From Alphaproteobacteria bacterium (GTDB lineage Bacteria > Pseudomonadota > Alphaproteobacteria > UBA2136 > UBA6156), in the NCBI GenBank assembly GCA_027490875.1, contig JAIXXE010000043.1:1-7825 (forward strand): a stretch of 7,825 bases of DNA, in the 5' to 3' direction. The notes beneath the pieces were generated by a model. It ran no database searches. It was not told where the DNA came from and was given only the letters and a program-made list of their open reading frames with translations. The translations under genes and the position numbers were made by a program. This document shows positions 1-6,082 of this stretch, one piece after another (within the stretch, counting starts at the first letter, position 1; each line of letters begins with the position of its first letter).

Positions 1-2
1 CC

Positions 3-680
3 CTCGGCAATGAGACCGGCAGGCCCACAGTCGTTCTCGATGTCGGTGCCCTGCTCGGCTCGCTCGTCGGCCAGTCGGAGAGCAACGTGCGGGCGGCCCT
101 CAAGTTGGCCGACGCGATGGCACCCTGTGTTCTCTTTGCAGATGAAGTTGAAAAAGCGCTCGCGGGTTCAAGTTCATCCGGCCAAACAGACTCCGGCGTG
201 ACTGCTCGGGTGTTCGGCTCGCTGCTGACATGGCTGAACGACCATGAGAGCGACGTCTTCTTCGTCGGCACCTGCAACGACGCCTCAAAACTGCCGCCGG
301 AGTTCGCCCGTGCTGAACGCTTCGACGGTGTGTTCTTCGTCGATCTCCCCGGGCGTGACCAGAAGGACGCGATCTGGGGCATCTACACGAGGCACTACGG
401 TCTGGACTCGAAGCAGGCCCGCCCCGACGACACCAACTGGACCGGGGCTGAGATCAAGTCGTGCTGTAGGCTGGCGTCGCTCTTGGACGTGCCGCTTGTT
501 CAGGCCGCGCAGAACGTCGTGCCTGTGGCTGTGACCGCGGGCGACAAGATCGAGGCTCTCCGCCAGTGGGCTTCCGGTCGGTGCCTGTCGGCGGACCGGG
601 CGGGGGTGTATTCCCGCGAGCAGCAGCCGTCAGCCGGTTCGAGAACGAGGCGGGTGATGCGGGAGCCGGGGGTGAACTGA
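3..680 (+). CDS. AAA+ ATPase, Ycf46/FtsH-like (3' part)
   Basis: This is the C-terminal 225 residues of an AAA+ ATPase. The frame is open to the left edge, so the true start and the Walker A motif lie outside the window. Counting from base 3, a 'GSLVGQSE' segment is followed by a Walker B motif 'VLFADE' at residues 43-48. Sensor 1 is 'FFVGTCND' at about 86-93. An arginine-finger segment 'RAERFD' sits at 103-108, followed by 'FFVDLPG'. The small alpha-helical lid contains 'NWTGAEI', a sensor-2-like motif. This layout matches Ycf46-type ATPases, which use ATP hydrolysis to remodel proteins; the substrate is unknown. The likely partner is the DUF3150-like protein at 1243, because AAA/DUF3150-type pairs recur on mobile DNA (inference). 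The gene stops 10 nt before the convergent pseudogene. The ATPase fold is secure; the role is not. Confidence 0.88.
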   Translation, partial: LGNETGRPTVVLDVGALLGSLVGQSESNVRAALKLADAMAPCVLFADEVEKALAGSSSSGQTDSGVTARVFGSLLTWLNDHESDVFFVGTCNDASKLPPEFARAERFDGVFFVDLPGRDQKDAIWGIYTRHYGLDSKQARPDDTNWTGAEIKSCCRLASLLDVPLVQAAQNVVPVAVTAGDKIEALRQWASGRCLSADRAGVYSREQQPSAGSRTRRVMREPGVN

Positions 681-690
681 GGCAGGACTT

Positions 691-1204
691 CTACGGCCGC
701 TGCATCAGTAGGCCCCAGTGCCACCGCGCGATACCCGACTCGTGGCGAACGAAGCGAAAGCCAGCCTCTCGGCGTGGCTGGGTCAACGTTCCAGTGAATG
801 ATCCCCAACTTGCCCCCGGGCATCAGGACGCGGAATGCCTCACGGAGCAAGGCCACCGGGTCGTCAATGTGAAGCAGGTTGAAGACCATCGCGTAGTCGC
901 ATGATCCCGTCGGCAGTCCGGTTCCGTCGACCACGAAATCGCGTTGTATCGGCTGAACGTTTGCCACGCCTGCCTTCCCGGCCGCAGTGAGCGTCGCCGC
1001 AATCATCTCCGGTTCGATGTCCAGCGCGTACACGGTGCCGCTGGATCGTCTGGCGGCCTCGATAGTGAACAGGCCGTACCCTCAGCCGAACTCGACCACA
1101 TTGCCGGGGTGGTCGCAGTCCAGTCGGTCGAGGATGTGCGCAGGGTCGAAGAACCCCTGCCACACCTCGGCTTCCGGCATCCCGCTTTCTCGACCCTTGG
1201 GCAT
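691..1204 (-). pseudogene. Broken class I SAM-dependent methyltransferase (Methyltransf_11 type)
   Basis: Read from an ATG at 1204 (AGGTG Shine-Dalgarno at 1216-1212), the protein starts MPKGRESGMPEAEVWQGFFD. It reaches motif I as 'VVEFG*GYG', with a TGA at 1084-1082 where the family has Cys ('EFGCGYG'). After the stop the fold resumes: 'YALDIEPEM' (motif II acid), 'GSCDYAMVFNLLHIDD' (motif IV), and 'REAFRVLMPGGKLGIIHW'. At about 782 the frame changes. The earlier frame ends in 'NVDPATPRG', and the natural C-terminus 'AGFRFVRHE...HWGLLMQRP' continues in another frame to a TAG at 693-691. Relatives carry roughly 20 more residues between these parts, so a small frameshifting deletion is inferred. 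With two independent lesions this is a dead gene. It lies on the opposite strand between two + strand genes that look functionally linked, which suggests a late insertion. Confidence 0.85.
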
Positions 1205-1242
1205 CACGTCACACCTGTTTTCACCATCATCCCGGAGAACAC

Positions 1243-2259
1243 ATGGCAACAGCAACCACCACCTCCACCGACACCGGCCAACGCACACCCACGCGCGGCC
1301 GCCAGCGTGAAGCGCAGCAGCCCGTCACGCAGCAGGAACGCTCCGCTGCCAACAGGCTCCGCACCACGATGGCCGCCGTAAAACTCTCCTTCACTTGGCT
1401 CGGGGTTCGTAAGACCCTCGCCCCGGAGCAGCGCACGACAGCAGCCCGAGCGTTCCATGCCGACCGGGAACTGCTCTCGGCCTCGAAACTCATCCTCGAC
1501 ACCAAGAACCCCGCCTACCGTGCCGTGGCTGCCGTCAGGTCCGAGGCGTCTTCCTACTGGCGGAACGTGACGCTGCCGTTCCCCGAGGCTGGCATCAGAC
1601 TTCTCCCGCAGAACTCGCTCGGGCTGTTCGCTCAGACCATGCAGACCTACCGCGAGCGACTTCAACAGGCCGCCCGGGAACTCGCCGCACAGTACGACAC
1701 GATCAAGAGCGAAGCCCAGCGGCGTCTCGGCTCGCTCTACAACGCCAGCGACTATCCCCAAACGCTCGACGGTCTGTTTGACCTCGAAGTCTCCTACCCG
1801 ACCATCGAGCCACCGAACTATCTCATGGCTCTGCACCCCGACGTGTATCAGGCTGAACAAGCCCGAGTCCGTGAGCGTTTTGAATCCGCCGTCGAGTTGG
1901 CCGAGCAGGCTTTCGCCACGGAACTCCAGCGGCTCACGGCCCATCTTGCGGAGCGCCTCACCGGGCTTCATGACGGACAACCCAAGGTGTTTCGAGACTC
2001 CGCCGTCGAGAACCTCCGGGAGTTCTTCGAGCGGTTCCGGCGGCTCAACATCAGGAGCAGCCCGGAACTGGACGCCCTCGTGGAGCAGGCTCAGCAGACG
2101 ATCAACGGCATCGAGCCGCAGACGCTTCGCGATTCCAACAGGCTCCGGCAGATGGTCGCCCGGGACTTCGAGCAAATTCAGGCCAGTGTCGGGGAACTGC
2201 TCGTCGACAGGCCGCGGCGGAACATTCTCAGGCGCGGGAATGTGGGAGGTGCCGTATGA
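1243..2259 (+). CDS. DUF3150-like coiled-coil protein
   Basis: This 338-aa soluble protein has no signal peptide or membrane segment. The ATG at 1243 is supported by GGAGA at 1234-1238. The first 35 residues are a low-complexity Thr/Arg/Gln tail. The conserved body then begins with 'VKLSFTWLGVRKTL'. Next come a Trp-containing stretch ('SSYWRNVTLPFPEAGIRLLP') and long charged helices, probably coiled coil, at about 200-330. It ends in 'LLVDRPRRNILRR'. The opening and overall layout resemble DUF3150-type proteins and a planctomycete family I recognise by pattern only. The biochemical role is unknown. Such proteins often sit near AAA+ ATPases, which fits the ATPase ending at 680, so a shared complex is inferred. 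The stop overlaps the next start as ATGA at 2256-2259, which implies translational coupling. No catalytic motif is visible. Confidence 0.72.
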   Translation: MATATTTSTDTGQRTPTRGRQREAQQPVTQQERSAANRLRTTMAAVKLSFTWLGVRKTLAPEQRTTAARAFHADRELLSASKLILDTKNPAYRAVAAVRSEASSYWRNVTLPFPEAGIRLLPQNSLGLFAQTMQTYRERLQQAARELAAQYDTIKSEAQRRLGSLYNASDYPQTLDGLFDLEVSYPTIEPPNYLMALHPDVYQAEQARVRERFESAVELAEQAFATELQRLTAHLAERLTGLHDGQPKVFRDSAVENLREFFERFRRLNIRSSPELDALVEQAQQTINGIEPQTLRDSNRLRQMVARDFEQIQASVGELLVDRPRRNILRRGNVGGAV

Positions 2260-2561
2260 CCAGCGACTTGGAGTTGGTCGTGGATGCTGGCGGCGATGTC
2301 CGGTGCATCTACGACGAGGCACTGGACCTGCGGGCGCTCGGGAAGTTGCAGATCACCCGGGCAAGCCACGTCGAGCCAGATGCCGAAGGCTACTGGTGGG
2401 CGGACATGGCACCGTCAGGGGGGCCGATGCTGGGACCGTTCAGGAGCCGATCGGAGGCGTTGGGGGCGGAGAGGGAATGGCTTGCACGTAGGCGGTATAG
2501 ACGAACGTGCCGCTTTAGGGCCGCAGACCTCGCGAACGCCCTGTTAGGAAACCGCACTTAG
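2256..2561 (+). CDS. Small SHVEP-motif conserved protein (planctomycete type)
   Basis: This 101-aa protein starts in an ATGA overlap with the upstream gene, so it belongs to the same operon. The N-terminal part 'VRCIYDEALDLRALG' leads to the core 'SHVEPDAEGYWWADM' at residues 37-51. 'GGPMLGPF.SRSEAL.AE.EWL' follows at 55-76. I recognise this layout as a frequent small protein of Gemmata-like planctomycetes with no known function; the aromatic, beta-rich core looks like a small compact domain. The last 20 or so residues (from about 82) are not part of the familiar pattern and may be a readthrough extension into inserted DNA. The TAG at 2559-2561 overlaps the TAA of the convergent DUF6602-like gene. 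A second, damaged copy of the core lies at 4509-4629. Confidence 0.75.
   Translation: MTSDLELVVDAGGDVRCIYDEALDLRALGKLQITRASHVEPDAEGYWWADMAPSGGPMLGPFRSRSEALGAEREWLARRRYRRTCRFRAADLANALLGNRT
2364..2484 (+). repeat. Direct repeat, left copy (SHVEP coding segment)
   Basis: These 121 bases align without gaps to 4509-4629. By hand count about three quarters of positions match, and the first 30 bases differ at only one. The segment encodes the SHVEP core of the intact gene here and of the frameshifted copy on the right. The two copies bracket the nucleotidyltransferase/DUF6602 operon in the same orientation. This could reflect paralogous duplication, recombination between paralogues, or coincidence in a genome with many family members. 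Confidence 0.75.
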
Positions 2562-3322
2562 ACAGGGTCAGCGTTGAGGACTGCCGCATACCCGTTCCAG
2601 TCAACGGCTGGGACGGTGCCTAGAGTTTGAAGCTTATTTAGAAGGCGAAAAATGAAGAAGGCTAGCCCGCAGCCGCTCGCCGAGGCAACGGGCGTCGCAT
2701 CGAATATGTCGAACGCTCGATCAGCCAAAGCAAGGCAACAGTCCACGCGGCGTTCTTCAGCCAAGCCCTGATGAATCGACCGAAAGGCTTCGGAAGCCAA
2801 ACCGTCGGCCCAATCCGCTCGGGGGGCAACGATTCCTGCGATGATCGAAAACAGTTTCTTAGCAGGGTACTCGCCACCAGCGTGCACGATCGGGACACTA
2901 GTACGCGATAGGCGACGAACCGAGCTTGCTTTATCCGCCGCATACTCCAACCAACGTTTATCGATCGTCGGCTTTACTTCCAGCACGCCATAGACGGCTT
3001 CGGCTGGGATGAACCGGTGGTTCTGCTGGTCGAGAAGTGTAGGCGTGTACTGACGATCGAAAATCACAATATCAATCTGATCACTCGTCGCACCCGTCGC
3101 ATCTATAACTATTCCGCGGGAGACTGCATACCGCACGGGGAGATACTTTCTCAGCAGATCAGCGAAATGCAGCTCGTTCACTTCCCCCATAACACCATCA
3201 TGGGTTATGGACTCCGAAGCCATCTTGAGGCGCACGGCTAGCGCCTCCTGCTCCACGGCAAAGGCCGTACGCAGAAAACGTTTTCCGTCGATTCTCGATT
3301 CATTCTTTGCCTTGTTCACCAT
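2558..3322 (-). CDS. DUF6602-like protein, predicted PD-(D/E)XK nuclease fold
   Basis: This 254-aa protein starts at the ATG at 3322, inside ATGGTGA, which overlaps the stop of the upstream gene by 7 nt. A TTG at 3337 would add five residues but is less likely. A helix with 'GEVNE' (E47, E50) precedes 'SDQIDIVIFD' (D81, D84). About 25 residues later comes 'VYGVLEVKPTI', with E115-V-K117. Acid helix, Asp and E-x-K in this order is the PD-(D/E)XK nuclease signature, and 'SDQIDIVIFD...IPAEAVYGVLEVK' is what I associate with DUF6602. The roughly 130-residue C-terminal part is alpha-rich and unrecognised. No SAVED-like or other sensor domain is evident, and there is no membrane segment. As the downstream gene of a CD-NTase-like enzyme it is the natural effector candidate, which is inference. 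Base composition is AT-richer than the left flank. Confidence 0.72.
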   Translation of the reverse strand: MVNKAKNESRIDGKRFLRTAFAVEQEALAVRLKMASESITHDGVMGEVNELHFADLLRKYLPVRYAVSRGIVIDATGATSDQIDIVIFDRQYTPTLLDQQNHRFIPAEAVYGVLEVKPTIDKRWLEYAADKASSVRRLSRTSVPIVHAGGEYPAKKLFSIIAGIVAPRADWADGLASEAFRSIHQGLAEERRVDCCLALADRAFDIFDATPVASASGCGLAFFIFRLLNKLQTLGTVPAVDWNGYAAVLNADPV

Positions 3323-4068
3323 ACGATCCCGTCCCAAGACGGCGAGGCAAGGGCGGATTGCGCCTTCTCGCCAATCAATCGCTTCTGCTGAACTGTACAG
3401 TCATCTGAAATGACATTGTTAGTGTTAGCCGGGTCGACGTACCGAGCCGTTTCGATCCGATCCATGAAGTGCCTGAGTGACGTTAGCACGTTGGCAGCCA
3501 CATTGCCCTTCCGGGCATGCGACAGGGCATCGATGGCAGCCATCTCAAGATAGAACGACGGAAACTCAATTTGATGAAGCTGTCGCCAGACCTTCAGAAT
3601 GCGAATTTCCTGCAGTCTGCCGCTATCTCGCACATAGGCGACGTGTTTGGTGATGTTGGTTTGCGTCCAGCTCTGCGATTTGTTTCGGTAAAGGCTGTGA
3701 TCGGCTCCCGTCTGTGACTGGCGACGCCCCGGTACCAAGTCGATGGAGTAGCCATTCAGCTTCACGCCAATTGAGACATTCTGCCGTCTAGGCATATAAC
3801 CTGCTGCTTGCACGGCATCAAATAGCGTGCTGTACATCTCCGAGAGCGTGCCGGGGAAGGCTGAGGACAACGAGAGAAACACATCGGCGTCCGTTCCTAT
3901 CGAAATGGCGGTTCCCTTAGCAAGCGAACCGGAAAACTCCTTGCTAAGCAGATGCTGTTTGCCCCACCGCTCAAGAACGGGGTAGATCGACCGACCAGCG
4001 GCCTGCGCACCTGCGGCGTCAACAGTGTATTTCCTCAAGAGCGAAGAAAGATACTCATCACCGGTCAT
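3316..4068 (-). CDS. CD-NTase/OAS-like nucleotidyltransferase
   Basis: This 250-aa protein starts at the ATG at 4068, with AGGA five bases upstream. The polymerase-beta-type active site is complete. 'SGSLAKGTA' (G47-S48) is followed by 'GTDADVFLSL' (D60, D62) and a third acid in 'YSIDLVPGRR' (D110). A helical part follows with 'IRILKVWRQL' (155-164) and 'SFYLEMAAIDAL' (171-182). Near the C-terminus comes 'VDPANTNNVISDD' (211-223), a DP..nNv element seen in OAS/CD-NTase and related template-independent nucleotidyltransferases. Members of this superfamily make cyclic or linear oligonucleotide messengers, or nucleotidylate RNA or protein; the product here cannot be read from sequence. It is the first gene of a two-gene operon with the DUF6602-like protein. 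It is too long for the minimal MNT antitoxins. The family assignment is good; CBASS-like function is inference. Confidence 0.78.
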   Translation of the reverse strand: MTGDEYLSSLLRKYTVDAAGAQAAGRSIYPVLERWGKQHLLSKEFSGSLAKGTAISIGTDADVFLSLSSAFPGTLSEMYSTLFDAVQAAGYMPRRQNVSIGVKLNGYSIDLVPGRRQSQTGADHSLYRNKSQSWTQTNITKHVAYVRDSGRLQEIRILKVWRQLHQIEFPSFYLEMAAIDALSHARKGNVAANVLTSLRHFMDRIETARYVDPANTNNVISDDCTVQQKRLIGEKAQSALASPSWDGIVW

Positions 4069-4423
4069 TGTGATCCTGATACTCGGTTGTCAATCCTGTA
4101 TGCCTGCGCTCCTCGCAACTATCCGATGCACACGAAATCGCTCCGCGCCTGCGGCAACGCTGGTGTTCCATAGTCCTTGGCGTGGACGCGCGTTGCGGCA
4201 TTCAAATCCTTACGCGGCGCAGTCGTTGTCTCACGACTCCTCCGCACGATACCCCCCAAACAGGCCCCCTGCTAGCCCTTAGCTTTGCGGTCTCGATAAC
4301 CCGCCTTCTCAAAGCTATCCACGGGCGATTCCGCGGGCGGCATTCTCGTGCTCGCATCGGCCCCTCTGGCTGCCGGGCGTGTTTCCCTGTCCCGTTTCCC
4401 CTTTTCCATGGAGATGCTCTGTC
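4069..4423. other. Gene-free stretch between divergent genes
   Basis: No convincing gene lies in these 355 bases on either strand; the open frames have arginine/serine/proline-rich shadow composition. The stretch must hold the promoter of the nucleotidyltransferase operon (leftward) and of the chimeric gene at 4424 (rightward), but I see no clear -35/-10 pair. The last 45 bases are a pyrimidine-rich tract ending in GGAGA at 4410-4414, a suitable ribosome site for the ATG at 4424. Composition becomes GC-richer from about 4140, which may mark the right edge of the acquired AT-richer segment. Confidence 0.6.
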
Positions 4424-4673
4424 ATGAGTGACCTCAAATTGATCGACGCCGTGGCCCGCAAGACCGGTGAGGATTCCCACCAGATTCGGCGCCGCGTCCC
4501 TATCGGCCAGCCACGTCGAGCCAGATGCCGAGGGCTACTGGTGCGCCGATATGGGCCCTGTTGATGGGCCGGTGCTGGGGCCTTGTGGAACCCGCGGCGA
4601 GGCATTGAGTGCAGAGAGGGCGTGGCTGATTCGCCGCCAACCTGAGGCGACTACCTGTTCTTCCCCGGCCTGA
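4424..4673 (+). pseudogene. Frameshifted chimera: MSDLKLI-type head joined to SHVEP-type tail
   Basis: The ATG at 4424 has a good ribosome site (GGAGA at 4410-4414). It begins 'MSDLKLIDAVARKTGED' and continues 'SHQIRRR', the head of a small planctomycete family I recognise as normally continuing '..IRRRGF'. From about 4500 the DNA instead matches the SHVEP family, but in another frame. As translated, the protein ends after 46 residues at 4564. In the shifted frame 'SHVEPDAEGYWCADM...GPVLGP' runs on to 'AERAWLIRR' and a TGA at 4671-4673. It looks like the head of one small gene spliced to the tail of another by deletion or recombination and left out of frame. The end overlaps the convergent gene ending at 4651. 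A short 46-aa product could still be made. Confidence 0.72.
4509..4629 (+). repeat. Direct repeat, right copy (SHVEP coding segment)
   Basis: This is the partner of 2364-2484: gapless over 121 bases, same orientation, about three quarters identical by hand count. The repeat starts abruptly at AGCCACG. Upstream of that point the two loci are unrelated, so the junction inside the chimeric gene lies at about 4500-4509. Confidence 0.75.
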
Positions 4674-5181
4674 CCTGCTCGCCCTCAGCATCCTTCACGA
4701 GCCACTGCCCATTATTCTTGTGGAGCAGAACCTTCACGCCCGCCAGCACTGTGCCCGGCGTGCCCTTGTCGATCACGTTGCCCGTCACCCGGACAATCAG
4801 GTTGGCTACGGCCTCCGGCGGCTTCTTCGCGGGCTGCAAGACAACATCGACGCTCGTGATCGCCACTTCGGTCGGCTTCACCTGCTTCAGCAACTTCTCG
4901 GCTTCATCACGCAGCGGGCGAAGGTCGGGATCGAGGGCGGCCATGATCGTCCCCAAGTCCTGCTTCTCTGCCGCGCGGGCTAACCGAGGGAGCAACGCCT
5001 GCAGATACTCGCGGTCGGTCTCCACGAGCCAGTCCACTGAAAAGCAGCCGACGCCAGCAGCCGCGAGCAGAATGGCTATAGCGAGCAACCAGCGGGCCTG
5101 CACATGGAGCCAGACGAGGAAGCCTACGACAGCCCCGAGCAGACAGATGACGACGAGCGGAAGAGAGGATTCGAAGGGCAT
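4651..5181 (-). CDS. Two-helix membrane-anchored protein with NTF2-like soluble domain
   Basis: This 176-aa protein starts at an ATG sharing one base with the upstream stop (TGATG), so translation is probably coupled. Two adjacent hydrophobic helices (about 7-26 and 30-49) form an N-terminal hairpin, followed by 'DWLVETDREYLQALLPRLARAAE'. The remaining 120 or so residues have alternating helices and strands: 'LDPDLRPLRDEAEKLL', 'VTGNV', and 'GVKVLLHKNNGQWLVKDAE'. The closing 'W.VKDAE' strand is typical of NTF2/SnoaL-like cones. The layout of membrane hairpin, 'LV.TDRE' and an NTF2-like part is common among planctomycete hypothetical proteins. No catalytic residues are evident. It is probably anchored in the cytoplasmic membrane; which side the soluble domain faces is not clear. 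The stop overlaps the tail of the convergent chimeric gene by 23 bases. Confidence 0.7.
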   Translation of the reverse strand: MPFESSLPLVVICLLGAVVGFLVWLHVQARWLLAIAILLAAAGVGCFSVDWLVETDREYLQALLPRLARAAEKQDLGTIMAALDPDLRPLRDEAEKLLKQVKPTEVAITSVDVVLQPAKKPPEAVANLIVRVTGNVIDKGTPGTVLAGVKVLLHKNNGQWLVKDAEGEQVRPGKNR

Positions 5182-5429
5182 CAGGCTGACACAATACGTA
5201 GAAACACGTCAGCGACCCCAATAGCCAGTCGCCCCAGAATCGCACTCAGCCGCCGACTCAGCAGAAACACCCCCGCGCCGAAGCACAGCACGGAAACGCC
5301 TACGCACAATCTGGCCAGTGGATACCGGACGTCCGCAGCGAGAACATTCGCCAAATAAAAGAACGCACCACATGCCCCGAACGCGAGCAGGGACCAAAGC
5401 ATCCTGCGAAGGAGAGGCATGTTTCGCAT
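5181..5429 (-). CDS. Small membrane protein with two helices
   Basis: This 82-aa protein is read from the ATG at 5429 ('MRNMPLLRRML'). An ATG at 5420 is equally possible, with GGAA at better spacing, while a TTG at 5444 would lie inside the attC site and is unlikely. Two hydrophobic segments at about 11-31 and 39-59 are separated by 'NVLAADVRYP', and a basic 'SRRLSAILGRLA' follows. No family is recognised. It overlaps the next gene by one base (TGATG), so the two probably act together at the membrane. It starts directly beside attC-D. It is therefore either the first gene of a last cassette that has lost its own attC, or the first chromosomal gene beyond the array. Confidence 0.6.
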   Translation of the reverse strand: MRNMPLLRRMLWSLLAFGACGAFFYLANVLAADVRYPLARLCVGVSVLCFGAGVFLLSRRLSAILGRLAIGVADVFLRIVSA

Positions 5430-5517
5430 TCCGTCTAGTAGCAATCAGCGGCTTGCGCCTCTCGACGTACCACACAGCCCGATTCTATCGCGAGTCCGCT
5501 GCATTGCGTTGTTAGAC
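5430..5517 (-). repeat. attC site D (after WapI-like cassette)
   Basis: Read on the - strand, the R'' box GTCTAAC (5517-5511) contains the stop codon of the WapI-like gene. The inner arms CAATGCAGCGG (5506-5496) and CCGCTGATTG (5451-5442) pair with a single unpaired G, the extrahelical base expected of attC. The distal R' box is degenerate: the position seven bases past CTGAT reads AGACGGA instead of GTTRRRY. The 27 bases at 5481-5507 are identical in attC-A and attC-B. Confidence 0.85.
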
Positions 5518-5985
5518 GCCTTCTCGATCTTGCTCTCCACGGATCTGGTACTCCTGCACGATGTCCGAACACTGCTTGATGATGCCGGGAAGGTAGCTCT
5601 GGTCTATCTCAAACTCGAATCGGTGTGCTTGGAGCAAGTGGTCGGGAGTGATCTCGACCTGCGCGCGGATGTGTCCAACCCTGTCCGAAGCTTCGAGTGA
5701 CACCTTGAGTTCGGGCTCGAAGGGAGCCAAGTCCGCCGACCTCCTCTGCCCATCGAGCATTGCGGCGCATTCATTTCCAAACCCGGCAATGTCCGTGACC
5801 ATGAGAATCGCACCTTGGGCCCAGACGCTCGCCCCCAACGCGCCGCAGTGTGCTGTCACACGGAGCCAGTTGCCATCGTAGTAGTCGTTGGCCTCAGGGC
5901 ACTGGCGACCATGCACCCACAAGTGGAAGCCGGCCACTTTAAGGTCGGGCTCGCCAAGGTCTGTCGACGACGGCATCTGGGGCAT
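5512..5985 (-). CDS. WapI-type immunity-like protein (cassette gene)
   Basis: This 157-aa soluble protein starts at the ATG at 5985, ten bases inside the cassette, with no obvious Shine-Dalgarno; M4 at 5976 is an alternative. 'ANDYYDGNWLRV' (32-43) is followed by a strand-rich middle. Then come 'FEPELKVSLEASDRVGHIRAQVEIT' across 89-113 and 'FEFEIDQSYLPGIIKQCSDIV' across 123-143. The combination D/Y-Y-D-G-N-W-L ... G-H-I ... F-x-F-x-x-D-Q-[ST]-Y-L-P is what I associate with the WapI family of immunity proteins, which neutralise contact-dependent nuclease toxins. No cognate toxin is present, so this would be an orphan immunity gene. The stop TAA lies inside the R'' box of attC-D, so gene and cassette boundary coincide. 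The immunity assignment is by remembered motif and is moderate. Confidence 0.65.
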   Translation of the reverse strand: MPQMPSSTDLGEPDLKVAGFHLWVHGRQCPEANDYYDGNWLRVTAHCGALGASVWAQGAILMVTDIAGFGNECAAMLDGQRRSADLAPFEPELKVSLEASDRVGHIRAQVEITPDHLLQAHRFEFEIDQSYLPGIIKQCSDIVQEYQIRGEQDREGV

Positions 5986-5994
5986 GGCTTGTGC

Positions 5995-6082
5995 GTCTAA
6001 CGGCCGCGATGAGCAGATTGCGGCATTGGATTCTCAACTCCGCTGGACCTTATCGCGATTCTGCTCCATCGCTTGGTTAGCC
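5995..6082 (-). repeat. attC site C (after zinc-ribbon cassette)
   Basis: On the - strand the R'' box GGCTAAC (6082-6076) carries the stop of the zinc-ribbon gene. The R' box GTTAGAC (6001-5995) is full consensus. Arms CGATGGAGCAGA (6071-6060) and TCTGCTCATCG (6017-6007) pair with one extra G, again the extrahelical base. The internal sequence differs from sites A, B and D, so this cassette has a separate attC lineage. Confidence 0.88.

Noticed and set aside
500..690. Left part of the long - strand frame 500-1033 as a genuine methyltransferase C-terminus
   Set aside because: It is antisense to the ATPase gene, has no family resemblance, and the true C-terminal segment is found in another frame ending at 691.
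1033..1084. TGA in the methyltransferase motif I read as selenocysteine
   Set aside because: Replacing a Cys by TGA invites the idea, but the residue is not redox-active in this fold, the only hairpin just downstream has a four-base stem, and a second frame lesion further on already marks the gene as dead.
2500..2549. Possible attC remnant (GACGAAC ... GTTAGGA) at the end of the left SHVEP gene
   Set aside because: The boxes match only partly, the site would be about 50 bases with no convincing paired arms, and it lies within the coding sequence.
3418..3432. GTTAGTGTTAGCC resembling integron core boxes
   Set aside because: It lies inside the conserved 'DPANTNNV' coding region of the nucleotidyltransferase, with no attC arms around it.
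3316..4068. Nucleotidyltransferase as an MNT antitoxin of a HEPN/MNT pair
   Set aside because: It is far longer than minimal MNT proteins, and the partner carries an E-x-K nuclease pattern and lacks the HEPN R-x4-6-H motif.
4025..4282. Open frames on both strands in the gap at 4069-4423
   Set aside because: Their translations have shadow-frame composition, no ribosome sites and no recognisable motifs.
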